Source: Argyresthia goedartella (taxonomy: Eukaryota; Arthropoda; Insecta; Lepidoptera; Argyresthiidae). Taken from it: DNA of 64,000 bases. Positions 1-11,189 of the stretch are shown here, in pieces; the stretch's first letter is position 1, and every line of letters starts with the position of its first letter. Under the pieces are notes generated by a model. That model was not told the DNA's origin and did not search any database. It saw only the letters and a list, made by a program, of their open reading frames with translations. The stretch spans positions 7,874,001 to 7,938,000 of the forward strand of contig OX463829.1 in assembly GCA_949825045.1 (NCBI GenBank), in the 5' to 3' direction. Made by a program: the position numbers and the translations under genes.

Positions 1-189
1 ATATAAGGCTCCACCTTTTAAATACGAAGGAAATAATAATTTTAATTCCTCCGACGATATAAATTTCTTCCTCGATGCAGCATCTCTGAAGTCTTCTAGA
101 AAGTCTTCAAAGGACTGCTGAGGACTCCCCGAAAAACAAGTTGACAACTCCTCATATTTTGCGAGTTACTCGAGCGCGTCATTTAATAT

Positions 190-444
190 ATGGGAAACAC
201 TAAACAGAGTAACGGTTTGGTAGAACGAATGAATAGAACGTTAACTTCGATGTTATCAAAATATTTAGGTAGTAATCAAAGGCGGATAACGGGAAGATGT
301 ATGAAGTTGGCACGTCTGTATCAAGGACCATACAAGGTTATTGAGATCGTTGGGAGGTCTAATGTGCTGATTTGTCGTCTGAACTCACGGTCACGGGGAG
401 TTATTGTTAACACAAATCGTTTAAAACGCTTTGTGCTGCGTTGA
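190..444 (+). pseudogene. Ty3/gypsy integrase C-terminal remnant
   Basis: An 84-codon frame joins two pieces of a retrotransposon integrase. Residues 5-26 (KQSNGLVERMNRTLTSML) match the end of the integrase catalytic core, including the conserved N-x-x-x-E-R-x-N-R-T-L pattern whose glutamate would be the third catalytic residue. Residues 40-82 (ARLYQGPYKVIEIVG... VNTNRLKRF) match the chromodomain-like or SH3-like integrase tail of gypsy elements. The roughly 60-100 residues normally between these parts are missing, so this is an internally deleted relic. No protease or reverse transcriptase lies beside it and the left part would be outside the window. Family assignment rests on motif memory, not a search. 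Confidence 0.7.
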
Positions 445-1270
445 GGAGTTCGTCTGATATTAAATAATTATACATTAGGAGTATAATAAAATTTTATCCC
501 GGTTGATGGTTTGTGGTTTGTGTATGCGGTAGCGTTATGAATTGTTTATTAACCGGTGTTTCTTTTCATGTTGTTGCTGAACTATGATGTATGATGAAGA
601 CCGTACACCAAAGAGCCAAGAAATATCTGTAACATACTAGATTTCCGTGGTAGATTACCTTTATATGAGAAACTTTTATAAACGACAGTTCGTATAATTG
701 TTTGAACCGATCGCCTGGTTTTATCTTTGAGAGCAGTATGACGAGGTAATAGCTATTCGTCATAGGGTTCTGTTTTGGTTCCCGCGTTCTTAAAGTATAG
801 AGTTGGGATGATTTGGTAAGGGGAGAGTAAGGGTTGTATAAAGAAGTTGGTAACGAAGGTTTCTCAATGAAAGTAATTTCTGATGTGGGATAACTCGGGT
901 ATTCGATACACATTCGAGATTCTTTGTAGTGTCTTTACTTGGGTAATTGGTTGCAACTCACGGCGATTATCTTAAACTGTTAATAGTAAAAGATAGTTTA
1001 CTGAATTCCAATGGATTAGTTGAGATATTGTATGTTTTAGTATCGGTTTTAAAGCTAATGAACTCATTCGTTAGCTGTGGCTTAGTAATACGGTTCTATA
1101 GATCAATCCTGTTAATATGATTGACGTTTCCTATATTTGAAAATGATAATTTTTCTTTGATCTTTGCCTGCGTTAATTTTTGAAATATTTCCATTCGGTG
1201 GAAAAAGTTCACAATGTGTTCACAATTGTTGATGCAAAGATCGATTAATGTTAATTTTAGGAACGGAGGT
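445..1270. other. No gene recognised; AT-rich spacer
   Basis: No frame here resembles a protein I know. The 115-codon minus-strand frame at 566-913 has no motif, and its composition is what random AT-rich DNA gives. The block could be the 3' end or flank of the gypsy relic, but no LTR pair is visible. Confidence 0.5.
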
Positions 1271-1603
1271 ACTCAAACTCAAACTCAAACTCAAAACGTT
1301 TATTGCGACATTGTGGTGGTATATGGTGATATATATATATATATATATAGAATTTGAAGAACCGACAATGAACCCAGTGAGGGCACTGCAATATCTTACA
1401 TATAACTTGCACAATAATAAAATATCATAAAATGGTTAACTTTATAACAATGAGATCATTACCTACTATTATCTACAGTATTAGCGTAACATTAAAGTAT
1501 TATAATTATAAGATTTACATGCATTTGTGTATGTGTACCTGTGTGTGTGTTATGAGTGTGTTTGAGGGTGTGTAAGTGCATGTGTGTGAGTGTTTGTGTG
1601 TGA

Positions 1604-3760
1604 TTATAGAAAGTGTGTTTCATATAAATATTCTTCAATGCTGTAGTACGCTTTTTGGACGAGATGATTTTTTACTTTCTTTAGGAATTCTATTTCGTTA
1701 GAAATATTTTTGTAACTATCTGGAAGTTTGTTATAGATGGTTATGGACATAATATATGTGTTAGTGGATTGCAATGACATATTAATTTTTGGGAGGAGAA
1801 TTTTGTGTTTGTGTCTGAAGGAGTATAAGTTATTCAGTGTGTCTCTGGTCTTGTATGTTTCTGGGTATTTTCTGACTAGCTTTATTATTTCGAATAAGTA
1901 AATAGAGGGGAGGGTGAGGATGCTATATGTTTTGAAATGTGGTTTACATGTGTGTGTTGGTTCTATGTTTTCTATAATTCTCAGCAGCTTTTTCTGTAGT
2001 CTAAATAATTGTGGAGCGTCGGTGCTGTTTCCCCACAGTATGATGCCATAATTAAGTAAGGAATGTGCGTGTGCGTAGTATGCTGAAAGAGCAGTGGCGG
2101 TGTTAGTTGATTTTTTTACTTCCCTTAAAGCATATGAGAATTTAGATATTTTACCTTTAAGTTTCTGTACATGCGACTTCCAATTTAAGTGAGAGTCTAT
2201 GATAATTCCTAATAAACTTGCCTCTTTTATTATTTCTAGTGGAATATTATTATAGCTAAAGTTGATATCGAGGGGCGGTTTTTGATGTGGATAAAACGTT
2301 ATTAATTTAGTTTTCTGGGGATTTATTTCGAGGTTGTGGTCAGTCATCCAGTCAGTAATGGTGTCAAGGCATTTTTTGAGTTTTTCGTTTATATTATCGT
2401 TATTTTTGTGGGAGGAAACTAGGGATATGTCATCAGCAAATAGGATGCAAGGGTCATTTAGAATTTTTGGGAGATCGTTGATATAAATAAGAAAAAGTAG
2501 GCATCCGATTACGCTACCTTGAGGTATTGAGGCATGAGTAGTTATGCAGTCAGATTTATGGTATACGATTTCTCTTGTAGTCTGATTATAATATTCTATT
2601 TGGACGTATTGTTCTCTATTGTGTAAATATGAAGTAAGCCAGTCGTGTGCTTTGCCTCTAATGCCCACACCGTTTAACTTATTCAACAGTATATTAAACT
2701 GAACTTTATCATAAGCTTTCGTCATGTCGATCAGTATATCAACAGCGTAATGTTTATTTCTAAGTATATTAAGAATTTCCTGTGTGAATTTAAAGACGGC
2801 GAGAGTAGTTGAATGATTTTTCCGAAAACCATTTTGGGAGTGATGAAATACGTTGAATTTTTCACAGAAGGAATAGATTCGGTCGTGGATAGCTTTTTCA
2901 AATATTTTGGCTGATGTAGGAAGAACTGCAATGGGCCGATAGTTGTCAGTGTTGGTTTTAGATTTTCTCTTATGAACTGGTGTGATAACTGCTTTCTTCA
3001 AAAGTGATGGGAATACGCCTTGTTCGAAGGATTGGTTGATTAACAGGCAAAGGGGTATAGTAAGTAGGTCAGCGCAATGCCTAAATAGAATTGGGGGGAA
3101 GTCATCGAAACCACAGCTTTTCTTGTTTTTGAGATTTCTTATGATTTTAGATACCTCACGATATGTAATGAAGTGAAGGTACATTGTGTTTGTAGTAGGA
3201 AGTATTACTGGTCGTCCCTTGGCGTTTGCATGTTTAATTTGACCTATCGAAGCGAAATGGTTATTGAAATGTTTCGAGATAATATTGGGGTCTGATTGTT
3301 CAAAGGCGTTTATATTTAGTTTAATGTTTTCTTTTAATTTTAATTTGTTTTTATTGGTACGTTCATTAATTATTTTCCACATAGTTTTTATTTTATTGTT
3401 TGATGTTTTCATTTGTGATATGTACTGTAATTTTTTTGATGTATTTACTGTTTTTTTGAGCATTTTTTCGTATTTTTTATAGTGATGGTATAGTAATTCG
3501 CTGTTAGATTGTAGAGCATGAAACTTTAGGAGTCTCTTATTATGGCAGGATTTTTTGATACCAGTGGTCAACCATAGTTTTTTCTTTTTGAACTGAAGTT
3601 TTATTTTTTGAATTGGAATGAATTTATTTAATATATCTGTTAGGATTGAGTGAAACATATTATAATTATCGTTAACATTTGACTCTCTGATCAGGATTTT
3701 TTCCCAGTCGATATCTATGAGTGAATTTTTGAAAAGATCCATGTTTCTTTTTGAATACAT
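1604..3760 (-). pseudogene. LINE ORF2: reverse transcriptase part (family D)
   Basis: A 718-codon frame holding the linker, reverse transcriptase and C-terminal region of a CR1-group ORF2. Visible motifs in order: a GFDDFPP block, NGFRKNHST (fingers), IDMTKAYDKV (the first catalytic aspartate block), SIPQGSVIGCLLFLIYIND, the active-site FADD at residues 441-444, INPQKTKLITF, LLGIIIDSHLNWKSHV and LNYGIILWG. All catalytic positions look intact. In a live element it would copy the LINE RNA at the nicked target. The frame is cut off from its endonuclease by a 1-bp insertion in a C run near 3811-3816 (six C against five in the 63.7 kb copy). The listed start is simply the first Met after that break. 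Non-functional as a full ORF2 because the 5' part is missing. Confidence 0.88.
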
Positions 3761-3782
3761 TCTTTTATGTGTGTGCCAGAAA

Positions 3783-4265
3783 TCAGTTTGAGGAGAAAGA
3801 GGTGGGGGGTATTTTAAGGATTAATTCAATAGCCATATGATTTGTAAATCCTAGGTTTTTTACAGATGACTCTTGGTATTTGTTAGAGTTTGTGAATACT
3901 AAGTCAATGCAGGAGCTACTTGTTTTTGTGAACTGTGTAGGGGAATTTATATATTGAGTGAAATTGTGTTCGGACATGGTTCGTATGAAACGATTAGGCT
4001 TATTATTAATTTCTAGAATGTTAATGTTAAAATCACCTCCTATAACTATATCAGTCTTAGGATATTTCTTCTGCAATAAGTTGAGCAAGATGTTTAACTG
4101 AGAGTTGAATCGGTCCCTGTCATCTCCATTCCAATAAGCACATATTAGTAGAACATTTTGTCTTGTCAGTTTTACAGCACACAGTTCAAGATTATATTCG
4201 ATGGAGGTATCGGTGATAGATGTGGCGTCCTCGTATTCAACATCATCCTGTAGCAGTATGCACAC
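3783..4265 (-). pseudogene. LINE ORF2: C-terminal endonuclease part (family D)
   Basis: A 160-codon frame from the apurinic-type endonuclease that normally nicks the target DNA. It contains the VIGGDFNIN catalytic block and a C-terminal SCIDLVFTNS...TNHMAIEL block with the conserved final histidine. The protein is almost identical to the middle of the ORF2 frame at 62.9-63.9 kb. Homologous sequence continues upstream to about 4325 (VGGGVCILL region), where it stops abruptly. It ends three residues after the extra C in the C run near 3814, which throws the following reverse transcriptase into another frame. With that base removed the two frames would be continuous. Confidence 0.85.
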
Positions 4266-4325
4266 GCCACCGCCGACTCTATTTTTTCTGGTGAAGTGGG
4301 AGGCGATCCTGTAGCCTGAGGTATT

Positions 4326-7249
4326 ATAGTTGTCTGATAAGTTTTTCGCTAGTTTTTATTGTCAGAAAGTTTGTCGAATGATAACCATTCGAGAAGCTAA
4401 ATCTTAGCTAGATTCAGCTGTTTGCCTTCGTATTGTAAAAGAGAGTTTTCTAGCGTTAGGTAGGTTAGTGTTAAGCCGCGAATAATTTTATGATGGGATC
4501 ATAGGGTGTTATAATTTAAGTTTTTTAAGGTGCAAAGCCTACACCTTAAGTGTAGTTTGGTTTTGTTATTTAATTAATTTTATTATTTTTAATTGAGCAG
4601 GTTAAATGGGATGGTTGGACAGATAAGGGTTAGGGTACTTGATGTTATTTGAAATTATGCTTGCGGCGTATTTACTGTTTTCTAGATTTGAAAGCATAGC
4701 AAACTAATTATTAAATGTTAACATTTAATGTTTTTTAGATTTTAGTCTTTGAGATAGGGTTGTCATTTTAGATTTTAGACTTTGAGTTAGGGTTGCCACT
4801 TTAAAAAAAAAAATCCGTTGGAATTTTTTTTTTGAAGGGAGGGGGGAATGATTGTTAGGTTCGATTTTTGTTTATGCGATTATTTTGTATACGGGCCTCT
4901 TTAGAATGGGTGTCACTTTGACGCTGTTACTTATTTTGTAGTTTTAAAAAGAAAGAGGCTTGGATGTGAGATGTCAATGTGACACACTTCACCGTAGGCT
5001 TCGGCCAGTGACTGATCTAAATTTTATAGTTAGGATTAGCTTAATGGCTATCGAGCCAGTTGTGGATTCAGTAATTTTTCAGAAAAGAAATGAGTTTTTA
5101 CCAAGTAGTTTAACATTATGCTGATCGTAACGTGCGGTTTTTGTACGCAGTAAAGAGGGTTTATGATACGTGTGTAGATAAAATTATTAATATGTCAACA
5201 TAAAAACCCTACCGAGGGGCGCAGACCGTGACCTGAACTCGAGTAGGTATTATTGATTCAAATTCCATCATGCCCAAACTTAACCTCCTTGGTAAAAGTA
5301 ACAAAACTTCATCAAAACATTTTTAAAGATCATTCATTCATCTTCAAACTCACAAAACTCGGATTTGCTACAGTTTTAGAAATTTTGCCATTAATAACTG
5401 TTATTTGTAAAAAAAATGTCTTTCGAATAACCTATGTTGTACACCAAAAAGGTGCGTTTTCATAGTAATTGAAATTTTAGTATGCCACCCAGGCACTATG
5501 CTCTTTGATAACTTGAATTGAGGAATGTTTGTTTTTCTTATAGCCAAATGAAACCTTTGTCTATATGTATTATGTTTGAAATACTGAACGTTAATACTAA
5601 AATACGTGAGCATTATGATAATTAAAAACTGACATATGACTAATTTATTGGGAATTAAGCATTTAGTGATTTGATATTATGTTCCTATTACAGGAAGTTA
5701 TGACGACATGGAGAGTCAGTCGATTTGTGTTCACGTCCTGGACATGAGTACATATCTGAAGACGAAATTAATATACCGAATACAGAAGAATATTTTATTA
5801 AATTACCCGACGCGACGGCCAAAGCCAACTAAGGAGTGACGACAATACACCAGATATTTACATGTCCGTCGGTACTCAAACCTAACAGAAAGTAAAAGAG
5901 AACTCTACGCAAACCCACCAATTAAGCGACACCACTGTTGTCATAGATATGGCCGCCAAATTGTTGGTAGAACATTTTTTGCCGGAAAAACAATACAAAA
6001 AGAAAAATTTATCAAAGCATATTTCAAGACCGTTACAGATGTAGTGAATAATCCTTTCCTTTCGTATTTTCTAGGAAATGTTCGTTTTTGTCTTACTACT
6101 TCACTCGCACTCAGTACCCATTGAGACAACGTAGGGACATTTGACATTGATAAATAAAGTATGCGATTTATTTGATACCGACACGTAATTTAATAATACA
6201 GTAATTCATAGACACATCGGCACCATTCGGGTGTTATCGTTGTTCCGAGTTTTGCCGATAGGAAAGGATTATTCACTACATCTGTACCACAATACCTATA
6301 CCTAAACCTTCTATAAGCTACTTGATGTAAACAAAAATAATAATGATTTCTGATAAGCGATATCATAACATAAGGCGGTGTCATTTGGTATCAATAATAA
6401 TAATAATTTCACTTCCCTTTATAATTGTAACGTTATTTTTAAGAAGCAAATAGGTACTCATTTTTCATTTCTTTCATTTTTTCGATATTCGCGTAACAAA
6501 CTTCTTTTACAATTTTCAGTACTTACAGGTTGGCAAAAAAGTGTTTAAAAGGAATTTTTTTTTTCTTTCCTGACAATAGTCTCAACTTTTTATCTATTAA
6601 GTCAAAATCGCTAAACAATCGCTGAAATGAGATATTTTATTACTATCAAGCTCACAAAATTTCACGAGAATCGGTTGAGAAATGCGACCTGTAGAGGAGA
6701 AAATCGGGATAGGCGGACGGACATACGAAAGCATTATTGCCGAACCTGAATGAAGAAACGCGCTCGCTCTGTCAATAAATCAATCGAGTGTCTTCCGTTT
6801 CAGGTTAGGCAAAAATTCTTTCGTATGGCCGTCCGCCGTCTGTCCCGATGTTCTCCTCCACAGTACTCGAGCTTACTATTATTATAGTCAAAATCGTTTT
6901 TGACAACTTTAAGTGAATATAGTAACGAATTTAAACTGTTTGGTACCGGTTTAACGCATATTTTCCATGAATGTTCACATATTTATGATTGCCCTGACTG
7001 CGTAGATACCTTTGACGATTTGTGCGTTCTGATATTTTTACCTGTTTTTGTGTTCCGAATTTATTGAAATGTTGTTGCTCCTATGTTTATGACAAATTGC
7101 ACGATCTGATCTTATTAAGCTTGTCTAGTGTAACGAATTTATTGAAATATAATGTTGCTCCGAATTATTTGAGCACCTAGGCCGCTAGGATATATTTGAT
7201 GCTGACTGTATCATACTTTACCTGCGTCGACAGTGGCGGCCTCTGGCGA
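4326..7249. other. No gene recognised; AT-rich intergenic sequence
   Basis: About 2.9 kb with no recognisable coding frame. Visible structure: a two-copy tandem repeat at about 4735-4800 (a unit around TTTTAGACTTTGAG and AGGGTTG), a T-rich/A-rich palindromic patch near 4800-4835, and the foldback described separately at 6690-6865. Frames up to about 70 codons in this stretch have no motif. Confidence 0.5.
6690..6865. repeat. Imperfect foldback repeat, arms about 65-70 bp
   Basis: The left arm (about 6690-6757) and the reverse complement of the right arm (about 6798-6865) align over their length with scattered mismatches: both contain the order GGAGGAGAA/GTAGAGGAGAA, ATCGGGA, GGCGGACGG, CATACGAAAG and CCGAACCTGAA/CCTAACCTGAA. 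The loop is about 40 bp. Transcribed RNA would form a long hairpin. The GACGGACATACGAA motif resembles the ends of widespread lepidopteran repeats, so this is probably a MITE or two head-to-head repeat fragments. Confidence 0.7.
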
Positions 7250-7271
7250 CAGTTTGGAGAGGTATCCCTTG

Positions 7272-8340
7272 TCAAGATTCTCTTGTATCTTTTCGTCGTA
7301 CCTGGCGCCAAATTGTAGGTCCTTGTTCATCCTCCTCTGGACGCCTGTCAGTCGACTCCGGTAAAAGTCCAGTCTCCCACCTGCCTTCAGGTAAAAGCCG
7401 TGTAGTCTGGTCCATTATCTTTAGCGCCAGTTGATCCTCTCGGAAACGAGGAATGCCGTTTGTCTGCTTTACGCCGAAGGATTCTGTGGAGAAAGAGCTT
7501 TTCACCAAGTCATGGAGTTCGTCACATCGACAGAGATGTAACACAGTCCTGTCGTCAGGTATACAACCTAGTCCTACATTCCCGTGGATAACGTAACCTA
7601 ATTTGGTCAGTGAAATCATAGGTCCGTCCGTTTTTATGTCCATGTATTAGATGTCTTGTTACAATTAGGTCTATATTGTCTTGTCCGATTAGAAGGTCGA
7701 TTTTGTCAGGCATAGTACAGGCGGTCATGTCCTCATTTACGTAAGGATACTTATTTAAAATTGTTTTGTAAGGCAAACTATTTACACAAAAAATCAAACT
7801 ATTTACAGATCGCGCATTTGAAGGTTTTGTCTCCGTTGAGTCCCTTCACGCCAAATGACACAATCTTCGAGTTTTCTTCCATCGTCGCCATCCCGGATAC
7901 GCCCTTGATCGTTATTTTCGCCGCCTTTCCTGTAATCCCTGTCCTATCTAGGAGTGCAGAGTCGATGAGAGTAGCCGCAGCTCCCTCGTCAAGAAGCGCC
8001 TATGTACTGGTATCTACTGGTAGCACTTTTAGCATTACATGCGATCTCTTTGGTCCGCAGGCGTTGATTGTCTTTTCCTCGGCATGGTTGACGGGAGTTT
8101 CGTGGTGGGTTGTCTCGGTGAGCGGAGCGGTGTGGAGTGGTGGTGGGCTCGGCCGCAGTCAGGCACCGGACATTTAGCCTTCCTCTTGCAGGCCTTGAGT
8201 TGGTGATGACTGGAGAGGCAAGAAAAACAAAGGGTTTTTTCTGTCACAAGCTTCCATCTGTCATCTACTGGCATATCTTTGAACGTCTCGCAATCCTGTA
8301 ACCGATGAAGGTTGTTGCATATGATGCAGTGTTCTTATTG
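7272..8340 (-). pseudogene. BEL1 zinc knuckles, protease and pol linker (broken)
   Basis: Reading on the minus strand: two Cys-His clusters (C-x-x-C...H-x-x-x-C, then CFSCLSSHH...CPVPDC...HHH at about 8262-8130), which in BEL gag bind RNA; a protease block with the LLDEGAAATLID motif near 7990-7955 (the family has LLDxGA/S, D being catalytic), then DLLIGQDNIDLI (about 7710-7675) and the pol linker ([11 protein letters not shown], then [17 protein letters not shown]...) in 7643-7272. Frame changes occur near 8035, 7797 and 7640, and there is a stop just before the first zinc cluster. The frame stops before any reverse transcriptase. A relic. Confidence 0.78.
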
Positions 8341-8580
8341 CACACATTCTAGAAGATATGTTGTCATCACTGGTCTCCATGGTCGTGGTGGTTCGGGTTT
8401 GTACGTCGGTCTTGGAGCGGGAACATTTGTAGTCTTGGCACTCGGCAGTGGGCTGATATATGTTGCGACTCGGGCTACAGTCATGAGCCAGTCAGCAATG
8501 TGCGTGAGTGCCACGGATTCAACGCTGAGATTTGATATATATGGTACCGGCCAAACCCGATTTCAGGACAAACTAGTTTT

Positions 8581-8778
8581 GCCTAGGATAAACTAGTTTG
8601 CACAGCTTATATCAGAGCAAAACATTGCGGTAGCTTAGATGAAGGGTAAAGGGGGTGAGCGAAGTGAAGCTCCCTTTATCTTTTGTGTTAGGTTGAACAT
8701 GAAAAAAAGCATAAAATACTTAAAACTTATGTTTTAAGTATTTTATGCTTTTACACATAAACTAGTTTATCCTAGGCC
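8581..8778. mobile_element. Small inverted-repeat (MITE-like) insertion in BEL1
   Basis: A 19-bp perfect inverted repeat, GCCTAGGATAAACTAGTTT, bounds the segment (8581-8599 and, inverted, 8760-8778). Inside is a second perfect palindrome with about 22-bp arms at 8705-8726 and 8731-8752 and a 4-bp loop. It lies between the zinc-knuckle and gag parts of BEL1 and so probably inserted there. An extra partial copy of the end motif (ACAAACTAGTTTT) precedes it at about 8570-8580. About 70 bp of its interior (8632-8705) resemble 10985-11060. No transposase; no target duplication that I can fix. Confidence 0.6.
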
Positions 8779-8789
8779 ATATACATAGA

Positions 8790-9762
8790 CCATTGAAATT
8801 TCAGTAGTGACGGCAACTTGTTGACAATCTCTCTGATTCAGATTATTTATGTGACCGACCTCTTTTGTTGCTGTCATAGTAGACCACTGTCGTGAATTCT
8901 GTCAGTTTGTCAATGTCGTCTTGACGTATGTCATGCATTTGCCGGACTTTGTTTATAGATATACGTAGTATCTTATTATATGTCTGTGGTCTAGATGATA
9001 ATTTCAGGTCTGCCAAAGCGGAGTTTTAATGTCTCTTGTATGGTTTTTAGGTTTGTGGAACTCACCAGAAATGCGCACATGGAGTCCCGTGCACGTCCTT
9101 TTAAGCACCTCGACAAACGCGTGATGTTTTCCTCCTCACTGTAGAAACACATTTTTGTCGTAGACATGAACTGACTATAGAATAAGGGCCACTCCTCAGC
9201 TTTGCCCGCAAAGTGGGGCAGTTCTTGGGAGCTGGTCTGCCTTGCGAAGAGCTTAGTTATGTTGCACTCCAGCTTTTTCAAGGGATCTGGTCCGGTGTTG
9301 GTAGGCAGTGGACTTGGTCTGGTGGCGATGTCAGGGTTCACCTGGGGCAACGGGTGCTTTGACGTCAGTCAAGGCAGGAATCTTGTTGGTATTCGATGTC
9401 CTCGAGTATGTACGAGGCATCGCGATCTCGTCGTCTTCGATATCCTGCATTTGTATCGCAAGTTTTTATTCTACAAGCCTTATCTGGATTCTTGCCTGCT
9501 CTACCGCTGCCTCTAGCTGAAGCTACACCAGTTGTTTGACGGTTGCCCTCGAGCTGGTCACGGAGCCAGAGTAGGTGGACGGTGCCGGCAAGGATGCGCG
9601 GCGGCTTCGGGTGGATGTTGTCGGCGAGAGCGCGCGGCTGCTGTGGGAGGACTGTCGATCGTGTCCGTTCCCTTCGTCTTCAGGATCCGCGGGTGTTTTT
9701 GTCGCCGACGCCATGGACCTTGTCTTCCCCATAGACTGAGTCTTGTTGAATCGAATGACCAC
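8790..9762 (-). pseudogene. BEL1 gag (DUF1759-type), broken
   Basis: The 119-codon frame at 9350-8991 holds the characteristic BEL gag core: LPHFAGKAEEWPLFYSQF, then RLSRCLKGRARDSMCAFL and TLKLRFGRPEIII. This region forms the capsid-like part of gag in BEL/Pao elements (family knowledge). A separate Ser/Thr/Arg-rich frame at 9762-9523 is the likely N-terminus; it starts MVIRFNKTQS and shows no motif. The two are in different frames. Downstream (below 8991) the gag continues as decayed sequence until the insertion at 8778. Confidence 0.75.
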
Positions 9763-10015
9763 TTTGTTGGTTTGCTAGTTGGTGGATTGATCTGCTAGTC
9801 TGCTGCTGACTAGAAATAAAAGTACTTGAATAAATTCAGGGTCTCACTTTAATTTCACTAGCACAAGGTGTTGTCGAAGTCTCGTCTCGTGTCAGAGAAC
9901 CAAAGTCGCCGTTTAAAAATATAGAATGTCTCTCCGTCAGTCTGTCTCGTCATGGTCGTCAGTCAGCCAGTATCCTCAGCCAGCCAGTGCCGAAGCTGGC
10001 CAAGGAGTCGCCGCG

Positions 10016-11189
10016 ACAGTGGTATTCCTCAAGATTTTATGTAAGAAGCCCACTATTAAAAAAGGCATACAGATGGCAGCCATATTACATTTGTAGCAAT
10101 CAGGCCGCCAGGGGTCGCGCGTTGGTTTCCTAAATCCTTAATACCATACCAAATTTCAATGACTTGGCACAAACTGCACGCTTCTTATGAATTTTGAATA
10201 ATCCCTTCTGAGCTGCAGCAAAAACCCTAAAAACCAAAAACTAGTTTCCAAGAGCGCAAAATCCACTACCTACTACCTACTACCTACTGACTGATGGGCT
10301 AAGTTATATCTATATATATTTGATTTTGTAACTATCCGATTACTAGCGTAAAAGATTTGTGTCACTGCGGCAAATAAAAACAATTAACATAATTAAAGAA
10401 ATTACTTCAATTAAGCAAAATAAAGCCATGATAGCACTACCACTAGACAACACTACACCAACTACCACTGGACAACACTATAAAATATTTTTCCTGTTAA
10501 ACATTTTTATTATGACAAAGGTCGACGTTATGGTTCTAAACCTTGATGAGTTATTTCGATGTAATTATTTTTCGGAAAATAATATACAGGCGAAAATAAT
10601 ATGCTTTGTAAAGCTACGCTTGGAGTGTTCATATACAAGACACCAAAGCAAAAAAAATAGCGAAAAAATAAAAATATACCTAAAAATCATAAAATTGTGG
10701 TGTTCACCGCTTGCCGCTGCGCTCGCAATATCAGACACTCGGCCCGCGGCACGTGCGTGCTTCTAAGACCGGCTGGGCGTGTCCACACGTTGCAGATATT
10801 TCAGGACAAATTTAACAAGGCAACTTGTGAATCAAAATGATGCGAGAGAAAATTAAAACATTTTTTTAGTAACAAGCAATACATAAACTGACCATGAACA
10901 GCGGAATTTCCTGAAATGAGCGAAAAAATACTGAATAGTGCGACCAAATTACAGAACGCTTATTGGCTGGGCAAATTGGTGGGTCATGGTAGGTGAAGGA
11001 TAAAGGGACTGAGCAAACAGAAGCCCCTTTTATTCTACGTATTAGGTTGAACATGGTAAGAACAGAAAAATCCGTAACTCGTTTTATATTTTATGTTACT
11101 CGCATTAAGGTCCTCAAGCTGCTGATTTTAAGATTTTTTATGAGTAATTGATTAATTGGAAATGATGTAATTTAATCTATCGGCATTTT
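10016..11189. other. No gene recognised; short dispersed-repeat match at 10985-11060
   Basis: No coding frame with recognisable motifs. There is a short tandem run of CTACCTA near 10260-10285. The segment 10985-11060 (GAAGGATAAAGGGACTGAGC ... TTAGGTTGAACATG) is an imperfect copy of 8632-8705 inside the MITE-like element in BEL1, so both derive from one repeat family. Confidence 0.55.

Larger units (their letters stand above)
1271..4325 (-). mobile_element. 5'-truncated CR1-group LINE (family D, copy 1)
   Basis: A minus-strand non-LTR retrotransposon. Its 3' end carries a short tandem tail (repeated ACTCAA on the plus strand, about 1271-1296), followed by a 3' UTR containing an (AT)n run near 1330-1350. 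Its coding part is colinear with the plus-strand copy at 62.9-64 kb, which shows the family. Homology to that copy stops at about 4325 inside the endonuclease, so about 5' two thirds of the endonuclease N-terminus, all of ORF1 and the 5' UTR are missing. This is typical of 5'-truncated reverse-transcription products. One frameshift splits ORF2 (see the two coding entries). Confidence 0.85.
7250..10015 (-). mobile_element. Decayed BEL/Pao LTR retrotransposon (BEL1)
   Basis: Minus-strand remains of a BEL/Pao element in the order gag (about 9762 to 8790), zinc knuckles (about 8330-8130), retropepsin-like protease (about 8040-7670) and the start of the pol linker (to about 7272). Reverse transcriptase, RNase H and integrase are absent. 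On the minus strand, sequence at about 10012-9815 begins TGTCGCGGCG and is a candidate 5' LTR, but no second LTR is visible. Several stops and frame changes break the coding region and a small inverted-repeat element sits at 8581-8778. The family call is from gag and protease motifs. Confidence 0.75.

Noticed and set aside
566..913. Minus-strand frame of 115 codons
   Set aside because: No recognisable motif or repeat match; compatible with chance in AT-rich DNA.
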